64,000 nt of DNA from Albimonas sp036154955. Its GTDB lineage: Bacteria > Pseudomonadota > Alphaproteobacteria > Rhodobacterales > Rhodobacteraceae. Shown piece after piece: positions 45,875 through 54,244 of the stretch. The notes below the pieces were generated by a model. The model saw only the letters and a program-made list of their open reading frames with translations. It did no database searches and was not told the DNA's origin. Each line of letters starts with the position of its first letter. The stretch's first letter is position 1. The stretch is taken from assembly GCA_036154955.1 (NCBI GenBank), contig JAYZWL010000106.1, positions 7,795 to 71,794 of the forward strand. The letters are read 5' to 3'. Made by a program: the position numbers and the translations under genes.

Positions 45875-46990
45875 TCAGACGCGCATGGGCATGACGACGT
45901 AGACCGCGCTTTCGTCGTCGCCCTCGCGCACCAGGGTCGGGTCGCCGGAGCCGTTGAACAGGAACACCGCGTTCTCGCGGTCCACCTGGCCGGCGATCTC
46001 CTGCAGGTATTTGGCGTTGAAGCCGATCTCCAGCCCCTCGTCGGCATAGGCCACCGCCAGCTCCTCGGTCGCGGCGCCGCTGTCGGGGGCGTTGACCGAC
46101 AGCACCAGCCGGTCCTCCGACAGGGCCAGCTTGACGGCGCGGGAGCGCTCCGAACTGACGGTCGCCACGCGGTCCACGGCCTTGGCGAACTCGGCGGCGT
46201 CCACCTCCATCCGGCGCGGATTGCCCTGCGGGATCACCCGCGTGTAGTCGGGGAACGACCCGTCGATGACCTTGGAGACCAGCGCCACGCCGTTGGTGGC
46301 GAAGCGCACCTTGGTCTCGGAGACGCCGACCTCGATCTCCGCCTCGTCGTCGGCGAGCAGCTTGGCCAGCTCCCCCACCGTCTTGCGCGGCACGATCACG
46401 CCGGGCATCGACTCAGCGCCCTCCGGGGCGGGGGCGTCGACCCGGGCAAGCCGGTGGCCGTCGGTGGCCACGCAGCGCAGCGCCTTGCCCTCGGCCGCGT
46501 CGGCCAGGTGCATGTAGACGCCGTTCAGGTAGTAGCGCGTCTCCTCGGTGGAGATGGCGAACTTGGCCTTGTCGAACAGCCGGCGCAGCACCGCGGCCTT
46601 GGCGGTGAAATGGCAGGCGTAGTCCGCCGAGGCCATCACCGGGAAGTCGTCCTTGGGCAGGGTGGCCAGCCGGAAATCGGACCGGCCGGCCCGCACCTCC
46701 AGTCGCCCGGCGCCGTCGTCGGTCAGCCGCGCCTGCGCCCCGTCGGGCAGCTTGCGCACGATGTCATGCAGCATATGGGCCGGCGCGGTGGTGGCGCCCG
46801 CCTGCTCGACCATCGCGGGGATGGACTCCAGCACCTCCACGTCCAGGTCGGTCGCCCGGATCGACAGCGTGTCGCCCGAGGCCTCCAGCAGCACGTTGGA
46901 CAGGATCGGAATCGTCGTCCGGCGTTCCACCACGCCCTGCGCGCGGCTCATGGCCTTGAGCAGGGCCGCCCGTTCGACGCTTATCTTCAT
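45875..46990 (-). CDS. dnaN: DNA polymerase III beta clamp
   Basis: A 371-residue sliding clamp that forms a dimeric ring and tethers polymerase III. It has three similar domains, with RAALLKAMSRAQGVVERRTTIPILSN at the start and YLNGVYMHL in the middle. The end is VYVVMPMRV, matching the conserved MPMR tail. The ATG is at 46990. dnaA, which often precedes dnaN near the origin, is absent; a small secreted-protein gene lies there instead. Confidence 0.97.
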   Translation of the reverse strand: MKISVERAALLKAMSRAQGVVERRTTIPILSNVLLEASGDTLSIRATDLDVEVLESIPAMVEQAGATTAPAHMLHDIVRKLPDGAQARLTDDGAGRLEVRAGRSDFRLATLPKDDFPVMASADYACHFTAKAAVLRRLFDKAKFAISTEETRYYLNGVYMHLADAAEGKALRCVATDGHRLARVDAPAPEGAESMPGVIVPRKTVGELAKLLADDEAEIEVGVSETKVRFATNGVALVSKVIDGSFPDYTRVIPQGNPRRMEVDAAEFAKAVDRVATVSSERSRAVKLALSEDRLVLSVNAPDSGAATEELAVAYADEGLEIGFNAKYLQEIAGQVDRENAVFLFNGSGDPTLVREGDDESAVYVVMPMRV

Positions 46991-47140
46991 GGTCCCCCAC
47001 CCGGTCGGAGCGCGACGCCTGCGGCGGGCGGCGCGGATTTGTTCGGGCGCTTACACTAGCGGCTCGGGCGGCGGGCGCAACGGTCGGAGACGCCATGGAG
47101 GGAAGGGAGGCGCGCCGTGGCGCCCGGAACCCGCATCCGG

Positions 47141-47614
47141 TCAGCTCGACGGGCTCGGGCCGCAGGCGATCGGGGCGCCGTCGATGCGGTCGATGGCCTG
47201 CGGCGCGCCGGAACGGCCGAGCGCGTAGAGCCGGTCCTCCAGCCGGATATGGCGGAAGCAATGCGGGACGCCGCCCAGCGCCTGCCCGAAATCGAAGCAG
47301 AACCACGGATCCTGGTAGTCCCAGGCCGCGTCGAGGCATTCGCCGTCGGGAAACTGGAAGGTGACGCGGCCGTCCTGGCGGTAGCTCTCCCGCCCCCAAA
47401 GCTCGCCGTCGATCCGGTACCAGACGGTGCGGCCATTGGTCAGCGCCCGCCATTCGGCGAGGCTGAGGTCCCGGCCCTCGGTTTCCAGCCGCTCGGTCAG
47501 CCCGGGTTCGTCGGTTCCGGCGACGAGCGGCGGGGCGAGGGCGGCGAGGATCAGCGCGCCGGCCAGGGCCGCCTGCGCGAGAGCGCGGCCGGACGGCGGG
47601 GCGGGGAGGCGCAT
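47141..47614 (-). CDS. small secreted protein, paralogue of the 61564 gene
   Basis: A 157-residue protein with a signal peptide (residues 1-32, cleavage near VAG) and no known family. Its core has LTNGRTVWYRIDGELWGRESY, then RVTFQFPDGECLDAAW, WFCFDFG and PHCFRHI. The order W/Y pair, GRE-x-Y, DG-x-V, DG-x-CL-x-W and CF recurs in the protein encoded at 61564-61986, so the two are paralogues. Probably periplasmic, with paired cysteines. It resembles short DUF995-like proteins in layout, but I cannot confirm that. Confidence 0.65.
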   Translation of the reverse strand: MRLPAPPSGRALAQAALAGALILAALAPPLVAGTDEPGLTERLETEGRDLSLAEWRALTNGRTVWYRIDGELWGRESYRQDGRVTFQFPDGECLDAAWDYQDPWFCFDFGQALGGVPHCFRHIRLEDRLYALGRSGAPQAIDRIDGAPIACGPSPSS

Positions 47615-47892
47615 GGGGCGGGCCTTTCGGTTTCGGAGGGCCGGGCCGGGCGGGGCGACCCGCCGACGGCCAGCAGGTTAGCCGCGCCGCGCCGCCGCGC
47701 AACCCCGTGCGGCGGGGGCGGGGGTGACGGCGACGCCTCGCCGCCCCCCCCGGGGGCCTGCGGCGCGCATGTCCCTCCCGCGTCCGGTCCCGTCGCATTG
47801 CGCCTGTCGCCGGCGCGCCCGATCGCTAGAGTGGCCGCGCGGCGACCCGCGCGGACGGGCCCGGCGCAAGGCGAACGGCAGGAGGCGACCCC

Positions 47893-49674
47893 ATGGCGCG
47901 GCAGCAGGGCGGACAGGATGCGAAACGCGGCGGCGGGGCGGCGGGAGACCCCGGCGCGGCGCCTGCCGGCATCTGGAAATCCGGCCGCGGCAAGGGCCGG
48001 CGCCAGCCCCGCGGCCGTCAGGTGGAGGACGCGGCGCTGGCCGAGATCCGCGCCCTGATCGGCCCCGGCCCCCATCCGCGCGACCGGCTGATCGAGCTTC
48101 TGCACGTCATTCAGGACGCGCATGGGCGCCTCTCCGCCGCGCATCTGCGGGCGTTGGCCGAGGAGATGCGTCTCGCCCAGGCCGAGGTCTGGGAGGTCGC
48201 CACCTTCTACGCCCATTTCGACCCGGTGCGGGAGGACGAGATCCCGCCCCCCGCCCTGACCGTGCGGGTCTGCGGGTCGCTCTCCTGCGCCATGGCGGGG
48301 GCGGAGGCGCTGCGCGCGGCGCTGGCGGCGGGGACCGACCCGACCCGGATCCGCATCCTGGAGGCGCCCTGCATGGGCCGCTGCGACCTCGCCCCCACGG
48401 CGGAGGTCGGGCATCGCCATGTGGACTTCGCCACGCCCGAAACCGTGCTCGCCGCCGCCGAGGCGGGGGAGACGCGCCCGCTCATCCCCGACTACGAGCC
48501 CCTCGACGCCTATCTCGCGGGGGGCGGCTACGCCCGGCTCCGCGCCCTGCGCGACGGCGCGCTGACCCGCGACGCGGTGCAGGAGGCGGTGGCGGCCTCC
48601 GGCCTGCGCGGGCTGGGCGGCGCCGGCTTCCCCGCCGCGCGCAAATGGGGATTCGTGCGGGCCGAACCCGGGCCCCGGATGCTGGCGGTCAACGGCGACG
48701 AGGGCGAGCCGGGCACCTTCAAGGACCGCATCTTCCTCGAAACCCGCCCCCACCTGATCCTGGAGGGGATGCTGATCGCGGGCCACGTGGTCGAGGCCGA
48801 GACCTGCGTGATCTACCTGCGCGACGAATACCCCGCGGCGCGGGAGATCCTGCTGCGCGAGATCGCGGCGCTGGAGGCGGCGGGGCTGGCCGCGCCGGGC
48901 CATATCGACCTGCGCAGGGGCGCGGGCGCCTATATCTGCGGCGAGGAATCCGCGATGCTGGAGTCGATCGAGGGCAAGCGCGGCCTCCCCCGCCACCGCC
49001 CGCCTTTCGTCGCGCAATCCGGCATCCACGGCCGCCCGACGCTGGTCCACAACATCGAGACCCTGAAATGGGTGGCCCGCATCTGCCGCGAGGGGCCGGA
49101 GATCCTGTCGGGGGTGGAACGCAACGGCCGGCGGGGCCTGCGCAACTTCTCGGTCTCGGGCCGGGTGCGGAACCCGGGCGTGCATTGCCTGCCCGCGGGC
49201 TCCACGATCCGCGACCTGATCGCGGCGGCGGGGGGGATGCAGGACGGGCATGTGTTCAAGGCCTATCAGCCGGGCGGGCCGTCCTCGGGCCTGCTGCCCG
49301 CGTCCGACGACGACGTGCCGCTGGATTTCGACTGCCTTCAGGACCGGGGCAGCTTCATCGGCTCGGCCGCGGTGGTGGTGCTGTCGCAGGTCGACAGCGC
49401 CCGGGGCGCGGCGCTGAACATGCTGCGATTCTTCGCCGACGAAAGCTGCGGCCAGTGCACGCCCTGCCGGACGGGCTGCGCCAAGGCGGTCAGTCTCATG
49501 CAGGAACCGACCTGGGACAGGGCGCTGCTGGAAGACCTGTGCCAGGTGATGGAGGACGCCTCCATCTGCGGGCTCGGTCAGGCGGCGCCCAATCCTATCC
49601 GTCTGGTGATGAAGCATTTTCCGGAGGAAGTTCAGGCGGCTGGCGATCCGTCCGATTTTAATCATTCAGGTTGA
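47893..49674 (+). CDS. NuoE-NuoF fusion, NAD-dependent formate dehydrogenase beta-type subunit
   Basis: A 593-residue diaphorase-type subunit. Residues about 45-190 are a NuoE-like thioredoxin-fold domain with 2Fe-2S ligands C127, C132, C160 and C164. The rest is NuoF-like: GLGGAGFPAARKWGF, the NAD/FMN site GAGAYICGEESAMLESIEG, and the 4Fe-4S ligands C519, C522, C525 and C559. Such fusions occur as the beta subunit of NAD-linked Mo/W formate dehydrogenases. It has a basic N-terminal extension of about 40 residues. No FdhA/FdsA catalytic gene is adjacent. The ATG has AGGAGG 8 bp upstream. Confidence 0.88.
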   Translation: MARQQGGQDAKRGGGAAGDPGAAPAGIWKSGRGKGRRQPRGRQVEDAALAEIRALIGPGPHPRDRLIELLHVIQDAHGRLSAAHLRALAEEMRLAQAEVWEVATFYAHFDPVREDEIPPPALTVRVCGSLSCAMAGAEALRAALAAGTDPTRIRILEAPCMGRCDLAPTAEVGHRHVDFATPETVLAAAEAGETRPLIPDYEPLDAYLAGGGYARLRALRDGALTRDAVQEAVAASGLRGLGGAGFPAARKWGFVRAEPGPRMLAVNGDEGEPGTFKDRIFLETRPHLILEGMLIAGHVVEAETCVIYLRDEYPAAREILLREIAALEAAGLAAPGHIDLRRGAGAYICGEESAMLESIEGKRGLPRHRPPFVAQSGIHGRPTLVHNIETLKWVARICREGPEILSGVERNGRRGLRNFSVSGRVRNPGVHCLPAGSTIRDLIAAAGGMQDGHVFKAYQPGGPSSGLLPASDDDVPLDFDCLQDRGSFIGSAAVVVLSQVDSARGAALNMLRFFADESCGQCTPCRTGCAKAVSLMQEPTWDRALLEDLCQVMEDASICGLGQAAPNPIRLVMKHFPEEVQAAGDPSDFNHSG

Positions 49675-49759
49675 CCAATTCCCGGATTCCGGTTTGGCGC
49701 GCCGGAGGGAAAACGATATTCTCCTCCCCGAGCGATCAGGTTTCTGCGGGAGCGTGGCG

Positions 49760-50125
49760 ATGGCTGTGAAGGCGTATCTGCGGTTTCAGAAGTACGGAAG
49801 CGAACGTTTCGACGGGGACTATTTCCTGACGAGGCATCTGCCGTTGATCCGTCGCCACTACGCCCGCCATGGGCTGCTCGCCGCCTCCGGCATCCTGCGC
49901 CAGACAGAGCAGGAGCACGCGGTGTCGCTGCTGCTGTTCCGGGACGAGGACGCGCTGGTCTCGGCGCTCGCCGACACCGGCGTCCTGCTCGGCGACCTGC
50001 GGAACATGACCGACGCCCTGCTCGACATCCGGCTGGTCTACGACGACGAGCGGCCGGACGCGCCCCCCGTCCGGGCCGATCCGCCGGCGCCGCAGCCCGA
50101 GGCCGCCGCCGCCGCGGTCGCCTGA
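49760..50125 (+). CDS. EthD-like ferredoxin-fold protein
   Basis: A 121-residue protein with an EthD-type dimeric alpha-beta barrel pattern: ERFDGDYFLTRHLPLIRRHYARHGL, then LLLFRDEDALVSAL and a short beta end. The last 25 residues are Pro/Ala-rich. EthD-like proteins are often accessory factors or small-molecule-binding proteins. It starts 85 bp after the NuoE-NuoF fusion on the same strand, so they may be co-transcribed. The ATG at 49760 has GGGAG 8 bp upstream. Confidence 0.65.
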   Translation: MAVKAYLRFQKYGSERFDGDYFLTRHLPLIRRHYARHGLLAASGILRQTEQEHAVSLLLFRDEDALVSALADTGVLLGDLRNMTDALLDIRLVYDDERPDAPPVRADPPAPQPEAAAAAVA

Positions 50126-50230
50126 CCCGCGCTCGCCGCGTCGCGCGCCGGGGCGAGGATGACAATCGCCGGCCCGCGCGCCATATGCTTGGACGCGGGA
50201 CGGGGGGCGCGACGAAGCGGGAGGCGGAGC

Positions 50231-50872
50231 ATGGCGCGGTTGGCGACGGACAAGCGGGAAGCGGCGCTGGGCGCGGCGCTGGCGCTGTTCCGGCGCACCG
50301 GCTGGCGCGCCACCTCGACGCGGGAGCTGGAGCGCGCGCTCGACATGCGCCCGGGCAGCATCTACGCGGCCTTCGGCTCCAAGCTCGGCCTCTACCGGGA
50401 GGCGCTGGACCGCTATGCCGCGACCACGGGCGAGGAATACGACCGGGCCGTCGACGGCCGCGGCCCGCTGGCCGGGCTGGCGGAATTCGCCCGCGCGGTG
50501 GGGCGGCGCATGGCCGGGCCGCCGCAAGGGCGCGCCTGCCTGCTGGTCCGGACCCTGATGGAATGCGCCGGCGCGGAGCCGGAGCTGAGGGCCGAGGCCG
50601 ACCGCCTGCTCGCCCGCTTCGAAGCCCGGCTCGCCGCCCGGTTCGAGGCCGCCCGCGCCGAGGGCGAATTGCCGCCCGACGCCGACCCGGCCCGGCTCGC
50701 CCGCCGCATGCAGGCCCGGCTGATGGGGCTTCGCGCCTATGCCCAGCGCGAGGATTGCGGCGCGACGGTCGCTATGCGGGAGGGCGCGGGCGCCGCGGCG
50801 CAGGAGCTGGCCGAGGAACTGGCCGAAGAGATCGAGGCCATGCGCGTGGGACCTGCGGCCCCCACGACGTGA
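50231..50872 (+). CDS. TetR-family transcriptional regulator
   Basis: A 213-residue repressor-type protein. The helix-turn-helix is at residues 8-52 (FRRTGWRATSTRELERALDMRPGS, then IYAAFGSKLGLYREAL). The C-terminal ligand domain is Ala/Glu/Arg-rich and contains a CLLVRTLMECAGAEPEL segment as in the AcrR/YxaF-like group. The target is unknown; it is oriented with the EthD gene, 105 bp downstream. The ATG at 50231 has GGAGG about 7 bp upstream. Confidence 0.85.
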   Translation: MARLATDKREAALGAALALFRRTGWRATSTRELERALDMRPGSIYAAFGSKLGLYREALDRYAATTGEEYDRAVDGRGPLAGLAEFARAVGRRMAGPPQGRACLLVRTLMECAGAEPELRAEADRLLARFEARLAARFEAARAEGELPPDADPARLARRMQARLMGLRAYAQREDCGATVAMREGAGAAAQELAEELAEEIEAMRVGPAAPTT

Positions 50873-50950
50873 CGTTCCCGACCTGACGCCTCGGGCCTGA
50901 ACCGCGGGCGCGCGACTCAGGCGTTTCGCGGGGGGGGCGACCGACGCGAG

Positions 50951-50971
50951 GCCCCGGATCTGGTCCGGGGC
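50951..50971. repeat. dispersed GC-rich palindrome, copy D
   Basis: GCCCCGGA and TCCGGGGC arms around a TCTGG-like centre, between the convergent TetR and GntR genes. The arms carry a compensatory change (G-to-A in one arm, C-to-T in the other), which supports selection for pairing. Confidence 0.7.
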
Positions 50972-51021
50972 GCGAACGGGGAGGGGCGCGCGACGCCGCC
51001 GCCGGCGCCTCCGGCCCGGTT

Positions 51022-51657
51022 CTATCGGTCCGCCTCGACGCTGAGCCGTTTCTCGTAGGCGCGAGAGATGTGACGCTGGGCGGCCGCGTCGGCCCCGTCC
51101 TCGTTCCGGGTCTCGATGGCCTTCACGATGGCATCGTGCTCGTCCACCGTCTCCGCCCCCCGCATCGGGTCCGACAGCGAGGTCATGGTCAGCAGCGCCA
51201 TCGACCGCCGGATCCCGTCCAGCATGGTGTTGAGATAGCGGTTGTGGGAGGCGAGATGCACCTGCCGGTGAAAGCGGCGGTTGTTGTCGCGCAGCCCCTC
51301 CGGATCGCCGGTCAGGCGGCGGCTGTCCTCGACCAGCCGGCGCAGCAGCGCCTTCTCCTCCGGCGCCGCGTGGCGGGCGGCGAGACGGGCGGCCAGGCCT
51401 TCGACCACCGCGCGCACTTCGTAAAGCTCGCCCAGCTGGTTGTGGTCGAGCGAGGCCACCACCAGTCCGCGCCGCCCGTCATGCTGCACGACGCCCTGCG
51501 TCTCCAGCCGTCCCAGCGCCTCCCGGATCGGGGTGCGGGAGACGCCGAAGCGTTCGGCCAGCTCGGTCTCCACCAGACGCGCGCCCGGCGGGTAGCGGCC
51601 GCGGTCGATGGCGTCGAGGATCAGGCTGTAGGCGTCGGTCGCGCCGTCGCGGGACAT
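51022..51657 (-). CDS. GntR-family regulator, FadR/FCD subfamily
   Basis: A 211-residue regulator. The N-terminal winged helix is at residues 8-70 (LVETELAERFGVSRTPIREAL). The C-terminal FCD domain has metal-ligand positions in NNRRFHRQVHLAS and DEHDAIVKAI. FCD regulators sense carboxylates or sugar acids. Members of this subfamily bind short palindromes, so it could in principle read the GTGATCAC sites, but there is no positional link. The ATG is at 51657; a GNAT gene starts just upstream on the same strand. Confidence 0.87.
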   Translation of the reverse strand: MSRDGATDAYSLILDAIDRGRYPPGARLVETELAERFGVSRTPIREALGRLETQGVVQHDGRRGLVVASLDHNQLGELYEVRAVVEGLAARLAARHAAPEEKALLRRLVEDSRRLTGDPEGLRDNNRRFHRQVHLASHNRYLNTMLDGIRRSMALLTMTSLSDPMRGAETVDEHDAIVKAIETRNEDGADAAAQRHISRAYEKRLSVEADR

Positions 51658-51684
51658 GAGGACCTCCGGTTGGGCCGGGCGAGA

Positions 51685-52257
51685 TTAGCGGGCCCGGGCG
51701 AAGTCGCAAGCGCGCAGCCGGAAAAGCGCGGCGGGGCGATGGGGGTGACCTTGGGGGAAGTCGTCCAGCTCGAAATCCGCCGCGCGGTCGCGGGCCATGC
51801 CCAGCCGGGCCATGACGGCGAGCGAGGGGGCGTTGGCGGCGACGGCGAAGGCCACGACCTCGGGCAGCCCCAGCCCGCCGTCCGCCGGGGCGGCGAACCC
51901 CCGCGCGAGGTCGGCCCGCGCCGCCTCCGTCGCATAACCCCGCCCCCAGGCGTGCCGGGCGAGCCGCCAGCCGACCTCCACGCAGGGCGTATCCGTCCCC
52001 GGCAGGGCGGAGGCGTGCAGGCCGGCGAAGCCGAGGCATTCGCCGGTCGCCTTCAGCTCCAGCGCGGGGAAGGCGGCGGGGCCGGCGAGGCGGCGCGCCT
52101 CCAGCCGGTCGATCAGGTCGTCGGCGGCGGCGCGCGACAGGGGGGCGGGGAAGAAGCGCATCACCTCCGGATCCGCGACGAGGGCGGCGAAGGCGTCGCG
52201 GTCCCGGTCCTCGAACGGGCGCAGGATCAGGCGGTCGGTCTCCAGGATCGGGGCCAT
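51685..52257 (-). CDS. GNAT-family N-acetyltransferase (RimJ-like)
   Basis: A 190-residue acetyltransferase. LETDRLILRPFEDRDRDAFAALV is the usual start of RimJ/RimL-type enzymes. EVGWRLARHAWGRGYATEAARA is the acetyl-CoA pyrophosphate loop, and VAANAPSLAVMARLGM completes the fold. The substrate is unknown. It lies 9 bp after the ParA-like stop and 27 bp before the GntR start, all on the minus strand, so the three may share a transcript. Confidence 0.85.
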   Translation of the reverse strand: MAPILETDRLILRPFEDRDRDAFAALVADPEVMRFFPAPLSRAAADDLIDRLEARRLAGPAAFPALELKATGECLGFAGLHASALPGTDTPCVEVGWRLARHAWGRGYATEAARADLARGFAAPADGGLGLPEVVAFAVAANAPSLAVMARLGMARDRAADFELDDFPQGHPHRPAALFRLRACDFARAR

Positions 52258-52266
52258 GGCGCGGGG

Positions 52267-52881
52267 TCAGAGCCGGGACATCAGGTCGTCGGCCAGCGCC
52301 TCGGCCTCCGTCGCGGCGCGGGAGCGGGGCGAGACCTCGGCCGCCGCGCGCCCCTGCAGGAAGGCGGTGGAATAGGCCACCCGGTTGCCCAGCGCGGTGG
52401 GGGCGATGTCGGCCCCCGACTCCGCCAGCATCCGCAGCGTGTCCTCCATCGCGCCGCCGCGGGGCGGCACGCGGTTGAGCACGATGACGCCGCGGGTCTT
52501 CTCCTTCGCGCACATCTCCAGCGTCGCGCCGGTGGCCCAGGCGTCCATGGGCGAGGGCTGGCAGGGGATCACCACCAGGTCGGCCTGCCGCACCGCGGCG
52601 CGCAGCAGGATGTCGGCGTTGCCCGGGCAGTCGACCAGCACATGGCTCGCCGCCTTCGCCGCCTTGCGCAGGGCGCTGCCGGCCTGCCAGTCGGGGACGG
52701 CGTCGACGGGGATTTCGGGGTCGTTGCGGATCGCGGCCCAGCGGGTCAGGCTGCGCTGCGGGTCGAGGTCCACCAGCGCCAGCGTGCAGCCCCGCGCCGC
52801 CAGCGCCACCGCGGTCTGCACCAGCAGCGTGGTCTTGCCGGCCCCGCCCTTCTGCTGCGCGAACACCACGATCTTGGCCAT
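52267..52881 (-). CDS. orphan ParA/MinD-type ATPase
   Basis: A 204-residue short ParA-like protein. The deviant Walker A is QQKGGAGKTT at residues 9-18. Switch regions are LVDLDPQRSLTRW and VLVDCPGNADILL. VVIPCQPSPMDAW is also typical. There is no adjacent ParB or parS-like site, so a role in chromosome segregation is unlikely. Similar orphan ParA proteins position cargo such as chemotaxis arrays. It lacks an N-terminal DNA-binding domain. The start is ATG 52881. Confidence 0.85.
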   Translation of the reverse strand: MAKIVVFAQQKGGAGKTTLLVQTAVALAARGCTLALVDLDPQRSLTRWAAIRNDPEIPVDAVPDWQAGSALRKAAKAASHVLVDCPGNADILLRAAVRQADLVVIPCQPSPMDAWATGATLEMCAKEKTRGVIVLNRVPPRGGAMEDTLRMLAESGADIAPTALGNRVAYSTAFLQGRAAAEVSPRSRAATEAEALADDLMSRL

Positions 52882-53058
52882 CCGGTCCCCTCCGCCTGCG
52901 AGCCCCGGGGGCCAAAGAAGCGCGTTTCCCCAACGCGCACAAGTCCGCGGGACGGGGCGGCGGGGTTTCTGCGCGGGGCGTGCGAAAGCGCTTGGCGGCG
53001 GGCGGGCGGGGGCGCTAGCCTTCGGCCCGTCACGAGGGGGCGGATACGGGGAACCGGG

Positions 53059-53625
53059 ATGAGACGAGGACTTTCGGCGGCGCTTCTGGCGCTGGGCGCG
53101 GGGCTGGCGGGGGCGGCGGAGGCGCAGGTGCTGACCCGGGCCGATCCGCAGCCCGAGGGGCTGAAGCCCGGGCTGGAGGTGCGCTATGTCTACCCGCCCG
53201 ACGTCCGCTTCCTCAACCAGATCGACGGGCTGAAGGGCAACGCCCGGCTCGGCCCGCCGCTGATCGGCTTCGACTATCCCGACACGGTCCCGGGCGAGAA
53301 GGCGCTGACCTCGGATGCGGCCGAGAAAGTGGCTGCGTTCATAAAGGGTTACATCCATTTCGACCGGCCCGGGAAATGGAAGATCCGGCTGCAGTCCAAC
53401 GACGGCGTGCGCCTGAACGTGGGCGGCGAGACGGTCTACGAGCATGACGGCCGCCACGCCTGCATGACCATGGGCTGGAAGGCGGAATACGAGGTGCCGG
53501 AGGCGGGCTGGTACGAACTGGAGGCGACCTGGTTCCAGCGCTATTCGTCGTCGTGCCTGCTGATGGAATGGGCCGGTCCGGGCGAGGAGTTCGACTGGAC
53601 CCCCAACGAGGCTTTCGGCTACTGA
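53059..53625 (+). CDS. exported PA14-domain protein
   Basis: A 188-residue secreted or periplasmic protein. The signal peptide ends at AEAQ (about residue 23). The mature part is one PA14-like beta-sandwich: VRYVYPPDVRFLNQI, GYIHFDRPGKWKIRLQSNDGVRLNVGG, and GWYELEATWFQRYSSSCLLMEW, the usual YF/WKIRLQSNDG signature of carbohydrate-binding PA14 domains. Two cysteines (HACM, SSCLL) may pair. It is divergent from the ParA-like gene. The ligand is unknown. Confidence 0.82.
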   Translation: MRRGLSAALLALGAGLAGAAEAQVLTRADPQPEGLKPGLEVRYVYPPDVRFLNQIDGLKGNARLGPPLIGFDYPDTVPGEKALTSDAAEKVAAFIKGYIHFDRPGKWKIRLQSNDGVRLNVGGETVYEHDGRHACMTMGWKAEYEVPEAGWYELEATWFQRYSSSCLLMEWAGPGEEFDWTPNEAFGY

Positions 53626-53697
53626 GCCGCGCCGAGACGCGGCGGGGAGGGGGCGGCGCGCGAGGGGAGCGGGAGGCCGGTTTCGGCCTGTCACCCC

Positions 53698-53717
53698 CGT
53701 GCACCGTGCGTGCACCG
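53698..53717. repeat. CGTGCACCG direct repeat upstream of the BrnA-like gene
   Basis: A perfect 9-bp direct repeat, CGTGCACCG, at 53698-53706 and 53709-53717, with an 11-bp period (one helical turn). Each copy contains a GTGCAC palindrome. It lies 100-120 bp upstream of an antitoxin-like gene, where an autoregulatory operator would be expected. Confidence 0.45.
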
Positions 53718-53816
53718 CGCGTATGCCTACCATTCGAGTCAGGTTTTAACCGGATCGGAAGGGTTTTCCGGCAGGTTTCCCGTCGGGCGCCGGGGGCGGG
53801 CCGGGAGGCGCGGCGG

Positions 53817-54209
53817 ATGACGAACGACGAACGGGACTGGTACGATCCGGACTTCGACGGGGCGTCCTACGACCTGAACGGCCCGGTGGATCGGGCGATG
53901 AAGCTGACCGAAAAGGGCCTGTTCCAGGAGGCGCAGGACGAGCTGGTCCGGGGCGAGCGCGACATGAAGCGCTGGGCGGCTTGGAAGGAGTTCGACGCCC
54001 GCGAGCGCGCGATCCGCGACGTGCTGCTGCGCGCCTGGCGGGAGACCACGAGCAAGGTCGAAGTCCGCCCCAGACAGACCCGCGTGACCCTGCGGCTCGA
54101 CGAGGACGTGGCGAAATGGTTCCGCAAGCTGGGCCCGGGTTATGGGCGGCGGGTGAATGCGGTGCTGCGGGACTATGCGATGACGGAGGGGTTTCGGGGG
54201 CGGCGGTGA
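53817..54209 (+). CDS. orphan BrnA-like (DUF4415) protein
   Basis: A 130-residue protein. The C-terminal 45 residues (TRVTLRLDEDVAKWFRK, then GYGRRVNAVLRDYAM) match the ribbon-helix-helix-like region of BrnA antitoxins. The N-terminal 85 residues are acidic and helical (WYDPDFDGASYDLNGP, then Lys/Glu-rich). BrnA normally follows a brnT toxin gene, but no BrnT-like frame is upstream; the nearest gene is the PA14 protein. It may act as a DNA-binding regulator alone. The ATG has GGGAGG about 9 bp upstream. Confidence 0.7.
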   Translation: MTNDERDWYDPDFDGASYDLNGPVDRAMKLTEKGLFQEAQDELVRGERDMKRWAAWKEFDARERAIRDVLLRAWRETTSKVEVRPRQTRVTLRLDEDVAKWFRKLGPGYGRRVNAVLRDYAMTEGFRGRR

Positions 54210-54244
54210 AGGGCGCGGCGGAGAGACCTCGCGGCGCCATCACG

